Counted from the first letter of the stretch, positions 43,402 to 54,056 are shown. The stretch: 64,000 nucleotides of DNA from an uncultured Clostridia bacterium (GCA_944377425.1 CALWEX010000055.1:1-64000); one strand, 5' to 3'. Numbers and translations are program-made. Notes: generated by a model from the letters alone, not told the origin.

Positions 43402-46377
43402 TTACTCACTTTGCTGGTTTCTGTTTTTGTATTCCTCAAAAGATGAATACAAAACTTTTCTCGGCTTGCTTCCTTCTTCTGGGCCAACAATGCCCATTTT
43501 TTCCATTTGCTCCACAATTCTAGAGGCTCTGTTGTAGCCTATTCTGAACTGTCTTTGAAGCATTGAAACAGAAGCTTTTTCTTTGCTTATAACAAGCTGA
43601 ACAGCTTCGTCAAAGTGCTCGTCTTTTTCTTCTCCATCGTCATTGTTTCCGCTCGGTACGGCCGATGTAATTTTATCTATAACATCACTGTCGTAACTTG
43701 CTTCACCGCCGTCTTTAATAAAGTCAACTATGTTTTCAACTTCTTTATCTGTTACAAAAGCACCCTGTATTCTAACCGGCTTAACCTTACCCATTGGATA
43801 AAAGAGCATATCGCCTTTTCCCAAAAGCTTTTCAGCGCCTACACAGTCAAGTATTGTTCTTGAGTCAATACCCGAAGAAACAGCAAAAGCTATTCTTGAT
43901 GGTATATTGGCTTTAATAACACCTGTAATAACATCAACCGACGGTCTTTGAGTAGCTATAATAAGGTGCATTCCTGCTGCTCTTGCCAGCTGAGCAAGTC
44001 TGCAAATAGAGTCTTCAACTTCGTTAGGTGCCGCCATCATAAGGTCAGCCAACTCGTCTATAATTATAACTATCTGAGGCATAAAGTCTGTTTCGCCTTT
44101 TTCCTTTTTCATGGCGTTATAGCCTTTTATGTCCCTTACATGACATTCTGCAAATGTATTGTATCTTAAAAGCATTTCCTTAACAGCCCAGTTTAAAGCA
44201 CCTGCCGCCTTTTTAGGGTCTGTAACAACAGGTATAAGAAGGTGTGGTATGCCGTTATACACACTAAGCTCAACAACTTTAGGGTCAACCAAAAGCAGCT
44301 TAACTTCTTCTGGTTTAGCCTTATAAATAATGCTTGTTATAATTGTGTTTATGCACACACTCTTTCCTGAGCCTGTAGCACCGGCAATAAGAAGATGCGG
44401 CATTTTAGCAATATCAGTTACCACACAGTTACCGGCAATATCTTTGCCCAAAACAAATGTCAATTTAGATTCGGCATTTTTAAATGCATCACTTTCCAAC
44501 ACTGTTCTTAAATATACCGACTGCACTTCTTTATTAGGCACCTCAATACCAACTGCCGCTTTGCCCGGTATAGGGGCTTCAATTCTTATTCCTGTTGCCG
44601 CAAGGTTAAGTGCAATATCGTCTGAAAGATTTACAATTTTGCTTACCTTAACGCCCTGACTTGGTGTAAGCTCATAGCGTGTAACAGTTGGGCCTTTATT
44701 TACCTGTATAACCTTGGCCGAAACACCAAAGCTTTGGAGAGTATCCTCTAATTTTTTGGCGTTTTCTATCATATCAGCCTTTGTTTCACCACCAGTATAA
44801 ATTGGTTCTTTGCCTAATAAGTCAATAGGCGGAAAAACATATTCTTTTTTTGGTTTTTCAACTTCTTTAATTTCGGCTTCTTTTGATATCTCGCTTTCAG
44901 CTTCTTTCAAAACTTCTTTTTCATTTTCTTTGTTCAGCTCAGAATTATTTTTTAATTCATTTTCTGTTTCATTTAAAGCTTCATTTATTTCTTCAGCAGA
45001 AGTTTCATCAAGCATATTTTCGTCACCGCTGAACTCATAGCCTTCTTCATTGTCATTTTCTTCTATTTGCGCTACCGGCAACTCATTTTCTGCTACTTCT
45101 TCCGCTTCTTTATTTTCTTCTTGAGCTTCTTCAGCTTCCTTCTGGCTTTCAACTATTTCAGTTTGACCAAAAGGTACAGAAATTAAATTGTCATTAGAGC
45201 CTTCGGCAATATTTTCATTATTATTTTCTTCAATTATATTATTCTCGTTCAATTCCGGCTCTTTTTCCATTACCTCAGGTAAATCATCAAACACGCCGAA
45301 TATCGCCGGAGCACTTTCTTCCTGCTCATTTTCGTCTTCTTCTGTATTTATGGCGCCTATAACCTCTATAAGTTTTTCATTGGCATGAAGGCCGTTTTCT
45401 TCGTCATCTTCCGGCACTTCACGGCAGAAATCATATATATCCTCTTTCTTTTCTTCTTTCTTAGGTTCTTCTTTTTTTTCGAAAACAACAGCATTTAAAG
45501 CTGGTAAATCGCTGTCTAGGCCTTCATCGCCGTTTATTGTAATATTAAAATTGCCTTTTTTGTATTTATGTACTTTATTTTCAAACTTTGCATTTTCTAT
45601 TTCACGCTTTTGAGCGCGTTTTTCTTCTTTAATGCGTATATTTTCAGCTTTTGCCTTAATACGTGCTTCTTTAACTCTTTTTCTTTCACCAAAATAATCA
45701 GCGATATTCAAAACACCTGTAACTGCTGATTTTCCTGTTGAAAGCATAACAGAAATAACCATAATAGCCAAAAGCACAATATAGCTTCCCCAGCCTAAAA
45801 ATTTATCTAAATAATAGGCCGTAATTCCGCCAAAAACTCCGCCGTTTACCCCTGTTGCATCGGTATAAAAATCCGATATTCTTTTAAAAAAGCCAACATC
45901 AGCAAATGAACCGCTTTTTTCAGTTATAAGATGGAAAAAAGCTGCAAATGATATTAAAAACAAAATAATGCCTGTAATTTTAGCACCTGTAAAATGTCTT
46001 TCTTTTGCAAAAAGGTACCAAATAGCAAAAGCTGTTACAAATATAGGCAGTAAAAAAGCGCTTATACCCAGCAAACCTTTAAATATGCTGTTTATAAATT
46101 CGCCGAATATACCCATTACAGACGTACAAAGGCTCAGCAGAACTATTACTGAAAGTATTATAAGAATAATCATTATTATTTCTTCTTTAAGAGTGTCTTT
46201 TTCCGGCTGAGATTTAGTAGAAGTACGTGAATTTTTAGTTGATTTGGAAGCATTACTTTTGCCGCTTTGTTTTGTTCCGGTTTTTGATGTGCTTTTAACG
46301 CCGGATTTACCGGAATTTTTAGCTGCTGATTTTACAGCCTTTTGCGAAGAAGAAGTCTTTACCTTCTGTTGAGCCAT
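43402..46377 (-). CDS. FtsK/SpoIIIE DNA translocase
   Basis: A 991-residue DNA pump for chromosome segregation at division or sporulation. The N-terminal 45 residues are basic; four hydrophobic segments follow (about 68-210); then a very acidic Glu/Asn-rich linker of nearly 250 residues, longer than in Bacillus SpoIIIE. The motor domain has [16 protein letters not shown] (Walker A), [10 protein letters not shown] (Walker B) and [12 protein letters not shown]; the C-terminal gamma winged helix ends near [20 protein letters not shown]. Whether it is the only FtsK of the genome cannot be seen. Confidence 0.95.
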   Translation of the reverse strand: MAQQKVKTSSSQKAVKSAAKNSGKSGVKSTSKTGTKQSGKSNASKSTKNSRTSTKSQPEKDTLKEEIIMIILIILSVIVLLSLCTSVMGIFGEFINSIFKGLLGISAFLLPIFVTAFAIWYLFAKERHFTGAKITGIILFLISFAAFFHLITEKSGSFADVGFFKRISDFYTDATGVNGGVFGGITAYYLDKFLGWGSYIVLLAIMVISVMLSTGKSAVTGVLNIADYFGERKRVKEARIKAKAENIRIKEEKRAQKREIENAKFENKVHKYKKGNFNITINGDEGLDSDLPALNAVVFEKKEEPKKEEKKEDIYDFCREVPEDDEENGLHANEKLIEVIGAINTEEDENEQEESAPAIFGVFDDLPEVMEKEPELNENNIIEENNNENIAEGSNDNLISVPFGQTEIVESQKEAEEAQEENKEAEEVAENELPVAQIEENDNEEGYEFSGDENMLDETSAEEINEALNETENELKNNSELNKENEKEVLKEAESEISKEAEIKEVEKPKKEYVFPPIDLLGKEPIYTGGETKADMIENAKKLEDTLQSFGVSAKVIQVNKGPTVTRYELTPSQGVKVSKIVNLSDDIALNLAATGIRIEAPIPGKAAVGIEVPNKEVQSVYLRTVLESDAFKNAESKLTFVLGKDIAGNCVVTDIAKMPHLLIAGATGSGKSVCINTIITSIIYKAKPEEVKLLLVDPKVVELSVYNGIPHLLIPVVTDPKKAAGALNWAVKEMLLRYNTFAECHVRDIKGYNAMKKEKGETDFMPQIVIIIDELADLMMAAPNEVEDSICRLAQLARAAGMHLIIATQRPSVDVITGVIKANIPSRIAFAVSSGIDSRTILDCVGAEKLLGKGDMLFYPMGKVKPVRIQGAFVTDKEVENIVDFIKDGGEASYDSDVIDKITSAVPSGNNDDGEEKDEHFDEAVQLVISKEKASVSMLQRQFRIGYNRASRIVEQMEKMGIVGPEEGSKPRKVLYSSFEEYKNRNQQSE

Positions 46378-46385
46378 TTACTTAC

Positions 46386-46465
46386 ACCTCATTTATAACT
46401 TTTATAACTTATCTCAAAATTTTTATAACTTTTTCTAGCTATTTTATAACTGATTATAACTTAAT
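46386..46465. repeat. degenerate AGTTATAAA repeats upstream of ftsK
   Basis: TTTATAACTT-like words occur six times between 46390 and 46461. On the coding strand of ftsK these are AAGTTATAAAA units at irregular 11-25 nt spacing, resembling those upstream of ktrB. Confidence 0.6.
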
Positions 46466-46600
46466 TTGAAAATTACCCATTAAATTAGTATACCATTATT
46501 TTTACATATTTGCATAGATGTTTTAAAGTAATGCCTTTTTACCTAATACACCAAAAAGTATTTTAAAACCAAAAAGACAGCCTAAATTAGACATACAATA

Positions 46601-46629
46601 TTGTTATAATAAAACTACTATGCTATACT
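46601..46629 (+). promoter_or_regulatory. promoter of the acyltransferase-purK pair
   Basis: TTGTTA (46601-46606), 17 nt, TATACT (46624-46629), about 45 nt before the start codon. Confidence 0.6.
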
Positions 46630-46675
46630 TTTGAAATGATTAATCAAACCATTTAAGGTAGAAAGGAATTAGAAA

Positions 46676-47710
46676 ATGCCAGTAAAGACAAGAAAAACAG
46701 AAATTTCAATGCTTAACATACTGCTTTGCCTTATGGTAATTTTTATACATGTATCCAGTGCGCCTGTTTCACAGCTTAATAAAGAAAGCTTTCAATATAT
46801 AACTGTAATGGTACCTTGGCGGTTAAGCGCATTTGTTGTTCAGGGCTTTATATTTTTAAGCGGACTTAAGTTTTTTATAAAAGGAACCGAAAACTTTAAT
46901 TATGCCGATTTTATTAAAAAACGTATTAAAACAATTATTATACCGTACCTTATTTGGGTAATGGTGTACTATGTTTATTTCTGCGCTATAGGCTATTTCC
47001 CTTTTAGTATAAAGGATTATATTATTTATGCAATTAACGGCTCAATAGTAAGTCCATTTTATTTTATTGTGGCAATAGTGCAGTTTTATGTCCTTATGCC
47101 TGTTTGGATAAAACTTTTTAATATTATAGACAGTAAAATTTTATTACTGATTTCATTTGCTATAATGATTGCAGCAAAAAAATACCTTCCTATTCTAATA
47201 GGAAATGAGTTTTTATATTACGATAGGATTTTTACCACATATTTATTTTATTGGATTTTAGGCTGTGCTGCAGGACTTAATTATAATAGTTTTAAGAACT
47301 TTGTTTCTAAAACACTTCCATTTTCGGCGGCAGCATTTGCAATAATTGCGTCAGCCAATATATATTTCAGCTTGCAGTCATTTGCTTATGGCAGGTTTGT
47401 ACCATTTTTAGAAAATCTGCATGTTTTATACTGTATATCGGCTATACTTTTTATATTTGGCTTTTTTACAATACTGTCAAATAAAGGCTTGGAGCTAGGC
47501 GGCTTTTTAAAAAATATTGATGCTGCCAGCTTTTATATATACCTTTCCCATTGCTTTATTATGAACATTATAAATCACATAATAGAGCTTTGCGGCGTAT
47601 ACAGCATAGGTGAGGCATATTTAATACGCTTTGTAACCGTTTATTTTATTACAATAACGCTTTGCGTTTGCTATATTAAATTAAAGAAAAGAATACTTTT
47701 ACGGAGGTAA
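46676..47710 (+). CDS. acyltransferase 3 family membrane protein
   Basis: A 344-residue integral membrane protein with about ten hydrophobic segments, beginning with ISMLNILLCLMVIFIHVSSA, where the conserved His of the family (FIHVSS) is the likely catalytic residue. Relatives O-acetylate exopolysaccharides, peptidoglycan or antibiotics. A GAAAGGA site precedes the ATG. purK follows after 4 nt, so they share a transcript, an unexpected pairing. Confidence 0.87.
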   Translation: MPVKTRKTEISMLNILLCLMVIFIHVSSAPVSQLNKESFQYITVMVPWRLSAFVVQGFIFLSGLKFFIKGTENFNYADFIKKRIKTIIIPYLIWVMVYYVYFCAIGYFPFSIKDYIIYAINGSIVSPFYFIVAIVQFYVLMPVWIKLFNIIDSKILLLISFAIMIAAKKYLPILIGNEFLYYDRIFTTYLFYWILGCAAGLNYNSFKNFVSKTLPFSAAAFAIIASANIYFSLQSFAYGRFVPFLENLHVLYCISAILFIFGFFTILSNKGLELGGFLKNIDAASFYIYLSHCFIMNIINHIIELCGVYSIGEAYLIRFVTVYFITITLCVCYIKLKKRILLRR

Positions 47711-47714
47711 CAAA

Positions 47715-48866
47715 ATGCAGAACATACATAAAAAAATAGGCATTATAGGCGGCGGACAGTTAGGACAAATGATGATACTTGAAGCAAAAAAAATGGGATT
47801 TTATATAACTGTTCTTGACCCAACACTTCACTGCCCTGCTCATACAATAGTTGATGAACATATTGTAGCTGATTTTGAAGATGCAGAGGCTATAAGGCTT
47901 TTAGCTTCAAAGTCCGATGTAATAACATACGAGTTTGAGCACATAAACGCCAAAGTTCTTGAAGAATTGGAAAACGAAGGTAAAAAAGTATATCCAACAG
48001 CCAAAAGCCTTGAAATAATTCAAAATAAGTTCTCACAAAAAACACTTATGCAAAAAGATAATATACCTGTTCCAGAATTTATGGCTGTAAGTTCACCAGA
48101 GGACATATTAAACGCTGGCAGAAAATATGGCTTTCCTATGATGCTTAAAGCCTGCACAGGCGGATATGACGGAAAAGGAAACTATGTTGTAAAAGACGAA
48201 AACGACTGTGAAAACGGATATAATGCATTAGGCGGCGGAAGCCTTCCTCTTATGGCTGAAAAGTTCTTCCCATTTGTAATGGAAATCTCTGTTTTAGCAT
48301 GCCGCTCAATTAACGGCGACATAAAGGTATACCCTGTTGCCGAAAACATACATAAAGACAGCATATTGGATAAAACACGTGTGCCTGCCGCTATAAGCGA
48401 AAAGACCACCGAAAATGCTATGAACCTTGCCAAAAGGGTTATGGAAGTATTTGAAGGCGTGGGCATGTTCTGTGTTGAGATGTTTGTATCTAAAGAAGGA
48501 GAAGTTGCCATAAACGAAGTAGCCCCAAGACCACATAACTCTGGCCACTATACAATAGAAGCCTGCGTAACAAGCCAGTTTGAACAGCATATTCGTGCCG
48601 TAAGCGGCCTGCCTCTTGGTGACCCTTCACTTATACGCCCTGTTGTAATGCGCAATATATTAGGCGAAGAAGGCTCAGAAGGCTATTCTGTTGTAGACGG
48701 TGCTGATGAGTGCCTTGCAATACCTGGCGTTACACTGCACATTTATGGCAAAGAGAAAAGCAAGCCTAAACGTAAAATGGGTCATTTAACAGCAACAGCC
48801 AAAACCCTTGAGGAAGCTGAAAAAAATGCCGATTTAGCTAAGTCTTTAGTAAAAATACATGGCTGA
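47715..48866 (+). CDS. purK: 5-(carboxyamino)imidazole ribonucleotide synthase
   Basis: A 383-residue ATP-grasp enzyme that carboxylates aminoimidazole ribonucleotide with bicarbonate. It opens KIGIIGGGQLGQMMILEA, has LKACTGGYDGKGNYVV in the ATP-binding domain and EVAPRPHNSGHYTIEAC near the active site. The partner mutase gene purE usually lies beside it but is not in the window. GGAGG overlaps the end of the preceding gene. Confidence 0.95.
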   Translation: MQNIHKKIGIIGGGQLGQMMILEAKKMGFYITVLDPTLHCPAHTIVDEHIVADFEDAEAIRLLASKSDVITYEFEHINAKVLEELENEGKKVYPTAKSLEIIQNKFSQKTLMQKDNIPVPEFMAVSSPEDILNAGRKYGFPMMLKACTGGYDGKGNYVVKDENDCENGYNALGGGSLPLMAEKFFPFVMEISVLACRSINGDIKVYPVAENIHKDSILDKTRVPAAISEKTTENAMNLAKRVMEVFEGVGMFCVEMFVSKEGEVAINEVAPRPHNSGHYTIEACVTSQFEQHIRAVSGLPLGDPSLIRPVVMRNILGEEGSEGYSVVDGADECLAIPGVTLHIYGKEKSKPKRKMGHLTATAKTLEEAEKNADLAKSLVKIHG

Positions 48867-48897
48867 AATAAAACTCTGTATTTTAAATAGTATTAAC

Positions 48898-48947
48898 TCA
48901 AAAGCTGTAAAACGGTATATGCCGCTTTATGGCTTTTTTGTTTTGTA
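48898..48947 (+). terminator. terminator after purK
   Basis: AAAAGCTGTAAAACGG pairs imperfectly with CCGCTTTATGGCTTTT, followed by TTTTGTTTTG. Confidence 0.75.
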
Positions 48948-49301
48948 TATATTTCTTTACAAACATGAACAATATATCACATTTTAAAAATATACTATAT
49001 TACACAATTTTATACAAAATTCCTTTCGACAAAAATATACATTCAAATCATTATTACCAGCAATAGCCAAGCAACGAAATATTTGTTAAAACAGACAATT
49101 ATTTTTATATATTTCGCCGTTTTAGAATACACTTTAAATAAACAATTATATAAAAATATAAATTTCAATATATTAAATATTCATAAATAAATATATAATA
49201 CTAAACTTATTGTGTAATTGTACGATATATAAATATACAGAAAACTTTGCTTTCTTACATAAAAAGTGTATTTTCCTGAATCGAAGGGGAGTGATTAGGT
49301 T
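48948..49301. other. AT-rich upstream region of fapA
   Basis: About 350 nt with very low GC content. TATAAT at 49194-49199 could be a -10 but has a weak -35. No RNA structure or gene was found. Confidence 0.45.
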
Positions 49302-50984
49302 ATGGACTTATGTAATAAAGTAATATCTCGTTTTTTTGTTTCATCCAATAAAGAACAGCCTTTAAATGAATCTTTAGAGGAAACTATTTGTAACAGCATA
49401 GATACTAACTCCGGGTTTGAAATTATATTTTCTCCTGAAAATGATATTTGCAGGCTAAGAGATATTTATTATGATAAAAGTCAATCTGACACTTCTCTTT
49501 GTTTAAACCCTCTTCCGCAAAATAGCGATTGTTTTCCGTTTAATATTGAAAACATCCAATGCGAGCTTTCACTGCTTAAATTAGCTATTTCGGTAGAAGC
49601 AAATAAACGCTTGCGTAATATGCTTATAAATAGTGATAAATATGCAGATTTGGATGAGGAAGTGTTTGTGCATCGTACCTGCAATAATATGGTGGCATGG
49701 ATAATGTTTTTTCCGCCTTCTGGCAATGGCAAAAGCATTACTCTTTCTCAAATAAACAATGCCTTAGAAGATAAAAAAATAGTTTATGGCATAAATACTG
49801 AGCTATTAAATTCACTGCCAGAAAACCACGACAGGTATTTTAAATTATATGTTGTAGCCTTGGGCACACCTGCCGTAAACGGCAAAGATGGCTATGTTGT
49901 AGACCATTATCCTCGTGAAATTAAAAATGATATTGATGTTGACGAGCTTGCACAAGCCGATTATATTACATTAAATCTTGTGCTTAATATTAAATGTGGC
50001 GATGTTATTTGTGATATTGTACCGCCTACAAAAGGTATTAACGGCTGCACAATTACAGGTAAAACAATCCCTGCACTAAACGGAAGCGACCCTGAAATTC
50101 CAAAAGGCCGTAATACAGAAATATCACAAGACGGCCTGCATCTTATATCAACACATATTGGTCATGTTGAGTTTTCTGGTAACGAATTTCAGGTCAACCC
50201 AATACTTGATATTGAAGGAAATGTCAATCCATTAATTGGCAATATTAATTTCCTTGGCGATATACACATTCATGGCGATGTATGCTGTGGCGTTTCAATA
50301 CGTGCTACAGGAAATATTCAGGTAGATGGTGTTATTGAGGCTTGTATAATAGAAGCAGGCAAAAACATAGTTGTTTCAAGCGGTATTCAAGGTCAAAACT
50401 CTGCTATAATAAAGGCACACAAATGTGTATACGCAAAATACCTTGAAAACTGTAAGGTTTATGCCAAAGAAGATGTATATGCAGACTGCATAATCGGCTG
50501 TAATATATATAGCAATGGCAGTATAAAAGCAACTACCGGCAGAGGCGCCATAATAGGCGGTACTATATGTTCTTCAAAAGAAGTATTAGCTAACTCTATT
50601 GGTTCTAAAACTGAAAAAATAACATCTGTACTTTTAGGCGGTCTTCCATGTGATGATTGTGAACGCCAAGAAATTATAGAAGAGCTTAAGGAATTAAATT
50701 TAGAAATTCAGAAGCTTGAAACAGCACCTGATACAGTGCAAACCAGAACTGAAATTTCAAAGCTTAAGCTTAAAACATACGTTGCTAGAATGAAACTTGA
50801 AATAATTGATAAAGACTTAAGAAATGCGCTAAATGAACAAACAATAAAAGATAAGCGCTGCCTTATATGCGATTCTGCATATCCTGGCACAGTTGTATCA
50901 ATAGATTTTAAAGAGTTTCACATAAATCGCATAGAACAGAACTGCAGAATAGGTATGCTTAACGGCTGTGTAGGACGACTATAA
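49302..50984 (+). CDS. FapA-like DUF342 protein
   Basis: A 560-residue protein of the DUF342/FapA family, named for a polymer-forming beta-helix protein near flagellar or polar-assembly genes. The N-terminal 180 residues are variable; then GKDGYVVDHYPREIKNDID and DIVPPTKGINGCTITGK introduce a long right-handed beta-helix (about 280-450, repeats such as INFLGDIHIHGDV, IRATGNIQVDGVIEACII). A coiled-coil hairpin follows (about 450-530). GAAGGGGAG lies before the ATG. cheX and cheY follow, without flagellar genes. Confidence 0.88.
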   Translation: MDLCNKVISRFFVSSNKEQPLNESLEETICNSIDTNSGFEIIFSPENDICRLRDIYYDKSQSDTSLCLNPLPQNSDCFPFNIENIQCELSLLKLAISVEANKRLRNMLINSDKYADLDEEVFVHRTCNNMVAWIMFFPPSGNGKSITLSQINNALEDKKIVYGINTELLNSLPENHDRYFKLYVVALGTPAVNGKDGYVVDHYPREIKNDIDVDELAQADYITLNLVLNIKCGDVICDIVPPTKGINGCTITGKTIPALNGSDPEIPKGRNTEISQDGLHLISTHIGHVEFSGNEFQVNPILDIEGNVNPLIGNINFLGDIHIHGDVCCGVSIRATGNIQVDGVIEACIIEAGKNIVVSSGIQGQNSAIIKAHKCVYAKYLENCKVYAKEDVYADCIIGCNIYSNGSIKATTGRGAIIGGTICSSKEVLANSIGSKTEKITSVLLGGLPCDDCERQEIIEELKELNLEIQKLETAPDTVQTRTEISKLKLKTYVARMKLEIIDKDLRNALNEQTIKDKRCLICDSAYPGTVVSIDFKEFHINRIEQNCRIGMLNGCVGRL

Positions 50985-51034
50985 GTTTAGTTTATATAAC
51001 CTAAAAAAGCTTATTTTGCAATGTTTATTTTATT

Positions 51035-51063
51035 TTGACATGCTACCGATTTTGACATATTAT
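51035..51063 (+). promoter_or_regulatory. promoter of cheX-cheY
   Basis: TTGACA (51035-51040), 17 nt, TATTAT (51058-51063). The leader of about 170 nt is AT-rich with no recognised structure. Confidence 0.75.
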
Positions 51064-51241
51064 AAAAACAACCAATCCTTTAGAGTTCAAATTTTATTAT
51101 GCATCAATTTAAGTAAGCCTAATATTTTTGAACCGCAAATATTGAAATTGTCAAAGTCTAAAGATTTGTTAACTGCTTACAAGCACCATATTTAAAGTTT
51201 AACAAATTAAAGCAAAACATAAATCAATAGGGGGTTGTACT

Positions 51242-51715
51242 TTGGGCTTTCTTACAGATTCACAAATACAGGAACTTTGGGATAAAGTTATACAAGATAT
51301 AACAGAGCATATATCAAGTGTTCAGCTTTATAAACAGGAAAATGCTCTTTTAGGTGAAACCTATACCCTTCAGACTACATTTGAAGGCGGATATAACGCC
51401 ACTCTTTTCCTTTGCGCAGATACAGCACTATTTACTCGTTTGGCGCAATGTGTGCTTCAGTCTGAAACAGTTAGCCAACAAGATGTTGAAGATTTTGCCA
51501 AAGAGTATTTTAATATAATATGCGGTCAAATAGTAGCTAAAATATTTCAGACCGCTCATGTTTCATCAAGATTCAGCATACCGGATGTATGCACAGGCCG
51601 CAATATACCGCATGATGATGGTAAAATACGGTTCGTGCTAAATTATACAAGCAGCTGTAACGATGGTATACAACTGATTCATCAAAATTCATCTTTAGAA
51701 AAAAGCATTGTATAA
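51242..51715 (+). CDS. CheX-like CheY-P phosphatase
   Basis: A 157-residue protein from TTG at 51242 (GGGGG upstream). CheX-type phosphatases have an alpha/beta fold with a catalytic E-X2-N pair; here EYFNIICGQIVAKIF (about residue 87) has that layout (Glu then Asn three residues on, then Gly). The rest fits the family only loosely. The gene overlaps the reading start region of cheY and would remove phosphate from that regulator. Confidence 0.7.
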   Translation: MGFLTDSQIQELWDKVIQDITEHISSVQLYKQENALLGETYTLQTTFEGGYNATLFLCADTALFTRLAQCVLQSETVSQQDVEDFAKEYFNIICGQIVAKIFQTAHVSSRFSIPDVCTGRNIPHDDGKIRFVLNYTSSCNDGIQLIHQNSSLEKSIV

Positions 51716-51743
51716 TGATTTTCAAGAAAAGGAGAAAATGAAT

Positions 51744-52112
51744 ATGGCTAAAAAAATTATGGTAGTTGACGATTCAAGAATCGTGCAGTTACAATTACAA
51801 AATATCCTGTCAGATACTGATTACCAAGTTATAGCATGCTGCCAAAATGGCGAGGACGCGCTTAAAATGTATGAAGAAGTAAAACCAGACTTAGTAACAA
51901 TGGACATACTTATGCCAGGAATGGACGGCTTGCAAACAGCCCGTCTGCTTCTTGAAGCTCATCCAAAAGCACGCGTTTTAATGGTATCATCACTTGCTTA
52001 TGACGACACTATAAATGAAGCAAATGAAATTGGAGCTAAAGGTTTTGTTTATAAACCATTTGATAAAGAACAAATAATAAGCTCTATGGACAAAGCTTTC
52101 AGTGAAGCGTAA
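51744..52112 (+). CDS. stand-alone CheY-type receiver
   Basis: A 122-residue single receiver domain. ATG at 51744 has AAAGGAG at good distance. It has VVDDSR (acidic pair), the phosphorylated Asp in LVTMDILMPG, Ser in MVSSLAYD and Lys in VYKPFD. No output domain, so it signals by binding a partner, perhaps FapA-like protein or pilus machinery; cheX directly upstream would switch it off. No kinase gene is in the window. Confidence 0.92.
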   Translation: MAKKIMVVDDSRIVQLQLQNILSDTDYQVIACCQNGEDALKMYEEVKPDLVTMDILMPGMDGLQTARLLLEAHPKARVLMVSSLAYDDTINEANEIGAKGFVYKPFDKEQIISSMDKAFSEA

Positions 52113-52152
52113 TTTTTTATATAATAAAAATTAAATTTATTTGCAATTAACT

Positions 52153-52185
52153 AAAATGAGTCTTTTTATAAGGCTCATTTTTATA
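52153..52185 (+). terminator. terminator after cheY
   Basis: AAAATGAGTCT pairs with AGGCTCATTTT (one G-T pair), then TTATATTT. Confidence 0.82.
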
Positions 52186-52387
52186 TTTAAACTATTGCTA
52201 AATTACATAAGCAATATGGCAATTAAATTATGCTCAGACTTCACAGAATACTTTAAATATATATTTTTATAATAACAAGCCATTTTTACAATAATAATTA
52301 TAAAAATATTCCCTACCTGAATTTTTTACATTGTTTTATATATTGTAAAAATTTTATGACATATAAAATATTCTACATAATGAATAA

Positions 52388-52416
52388 TTGATTTATATTC
52401 ATTTGATGTATATAAT
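52388..52416 (+). promoter_or_regulatory. promoter of sdaAB-sdaAA
   Basis: TTGATT (52388-52393), 17 nt, TATAAT (52411-52416). The 200 nt upstream back to the cheY terminator hold nothing recognised. Confidence 0.75.
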
Positions 52417-52488
52417 CAGATTAAAGACAATTTTAATTTTTGTATTCTGTGTAAAGACAAATCTATTAATTTTTATGGAGGTACCTAC

Positions 52489-53151
52489 ATGAATATAAGC
52501 ATATTTGATGTTACTGGTCCTGTTATGATAGGCCCTTCAAGTTCACATACTGCCGGAGCTGCAAAGCTTGGCAGAATAGCAAGGCTTATTGCCGAAAAGC
52601 CTTTTAAAAAAGTATCTTTCGGTCTGCATGGCTCTTTTGCAGATACCTATAAAGGTCACGGCACAGATATTGCACTTGTAGCTGGTGCACTTGGAATGTA
52701 TGAGTACGACGAAAGACTGTCACAGGCTTTTGAAATAGCCAAAAAAGAAGGCATTGAATACGAGTTTTATAAAACAGAACTTGACGACATGCACGAAAAC
52801 TCTGTAAAAATAACATTTACTTTTGACGACGGAACACAATGCAACGTTTGGGGCTCATCTATAGGTGGCGGACAAATAAAAATAGTTAGAATAAACGAGT
52901 TTGATACAGAATTTAATGCTACAGCCCCTACTCTTATAGTAAACCAATACGATAAAAAAGGCGTTATAAGCAATATTTCAAAAGTACTTTTCGACTGCAA
53001 CATTAATATAGCTGTCATGAAGCTCAGCAGAACAGCAAGAGGCAAAAACGCCTGCACTGTAATAGAAACTGACGGCAAAATACCAGAAAACGTAGTAAAT
53101 ACACTAAGAGGAATAGAAAATATAATTAGCGTTCAGGCAATAAACGTGTGA
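52489..53151 (+). CDS. sdaAB: L-serine dehydratase, beta subunit
   Basis: A 220-residue subunit of the iron-sulfur serine dehydratase, which turns L-serine into pyruvate and ammonia. It opens ISIFDVTGPVMIGPSSSHTAGA and ends in an ACT domain (about 148-220: KKGVISNISKVLFDCNINIAVMKL). Separate alpha and beta genes are the Gram-positive form. The alpha gene follows by 15 nt. Confidence 0.97.
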   Translation: MNISIFDVTGPVMIGPSSSHTAGAAKLGRIARLIAEKPFKKVSFGLHGSFADTYKGHGTDIALVAGALGMYEYDERLSQAFEIAKKEGIEYEFYKTELDDMHENSVKITFTFDDGTQCNVWGSSIGGGQIKIVRINEFDTEFNATAPTLIVNQYDKKGVISNISKVLFDCNINIAVMKLSRTARGKNACTVIETDGKIPENVVNTLRGIENIISVQAINV

Positions 53152-53166
53152 TTTAGGAGGTCATAT

Positions 53167-54042
53167 ATGAGTTACAACAGTATACAAGAGCTTTTTAATT
53201 TAGCTGAAGAAAGAGATGTGCCTCTTTCACAGATAGTGCTTGAAACAGAATCAGTTTTAACAGAACGCTCTAATGAAGATATATATAATGAGATGGAGCG
53301 CAGATACGAAGTAATGAAAAGCTCAGCTAAAAACGCCCTTTTTGAGTCTAGAAAAACAGCTGGCGGACTTATTGAAGGCATAACCAAAACACATTACAGC
53401 TATACGCTTAAAGGCGATACTTTAAGCGGTGACTTTATTAATAAAGTAATGTCAAGAGCTCTTTCATGCAGTGAGGTAAATGCGTCAATGGGTAAAATAT
53501 GCGCTGCGCCTACAGCAGGTTCATGCGGAATAATACCAGCAGTTGTAATTTCTCTTGAAGAAGCATTAAACCTTCCTAAAAAAGATGTACTTGATGCCCT
53601 TCTCAGTGCTTCCGGAATAGGTGCTGTAATAACCAAAAATGCTACTGTTGCCGGAGCTGAAGGCGGATGTCAGGCCGAGTGCGGAGTAGCCGCAGCCATG
53701 GCAGCCTGTGCGGCAGTACAGATGAAAGGCGGCACAAGACGCCAGTGCATTAATGCCGTATCAATAGCTTTAATGAATGTTATGGGCCTTGTTTGTGACC
53801 CTGTAGCCGGACTTGTTCAGGTGCCATGTGCCCAAAGAAACGCATCTCAGGCTGTAAACGCAATAATAAGCGCAGATATGGCTTTAGCTGGCATGGAAAG
53901 CATTATTCCAGTTGACCAAATAATTGATGCCATGTATAAAGTAGGCAAAATGCTGCCTATGGAGCTTAAAGAAACAGCAAAAGGCGGTATTGCTCATACA
54001 CCAGCAGGCAAGGAAATATTCAATAAAATATTTGGAAAATAA
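53167..54042 (+). CDS. sdaAA: L-serine dehydratase, alpha subunit
   Basis: A 291-residue catalytic subunit carrying the oxygen-labile 4Fe-4S cluster. CAAPTAGSCGIIPA, GGCQAECGVAAAMAA and VCDPVAGLVQVPCAQRN hold the conserved Cys. AGGAGG precedes the ATG. With sdaAB it forms a serine-fermenting enzyme suited to an anaerobe. Confidence 0.97.
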   Translation: MSYNSIQELFNLAEERDVPLSQIVLETESVLTERSNEDIYNEMERRYEVMKSSAKNALFESRKTAGGLIEGITKTHYSYTLKGDTLSGDFINKVMSRALSCSEVNASMGKICAAPTAGSCGIIPAVVISLEEALNLPKKDVLDALLSASGIGAVITKNATVAGAEGGCQAECGVAAAMAACAAVQMKGGTRRQCINAVSIALMNVMGLVCDPVAGLVQVPCAQRNASQAVNAIISADMALAGMESIIPVDQIIDAMYKVGKMLPMELKETAKGGIAHTPAGKEIFNKIFGK

Positions 54043-54056
54043 AATATATAAAAATT

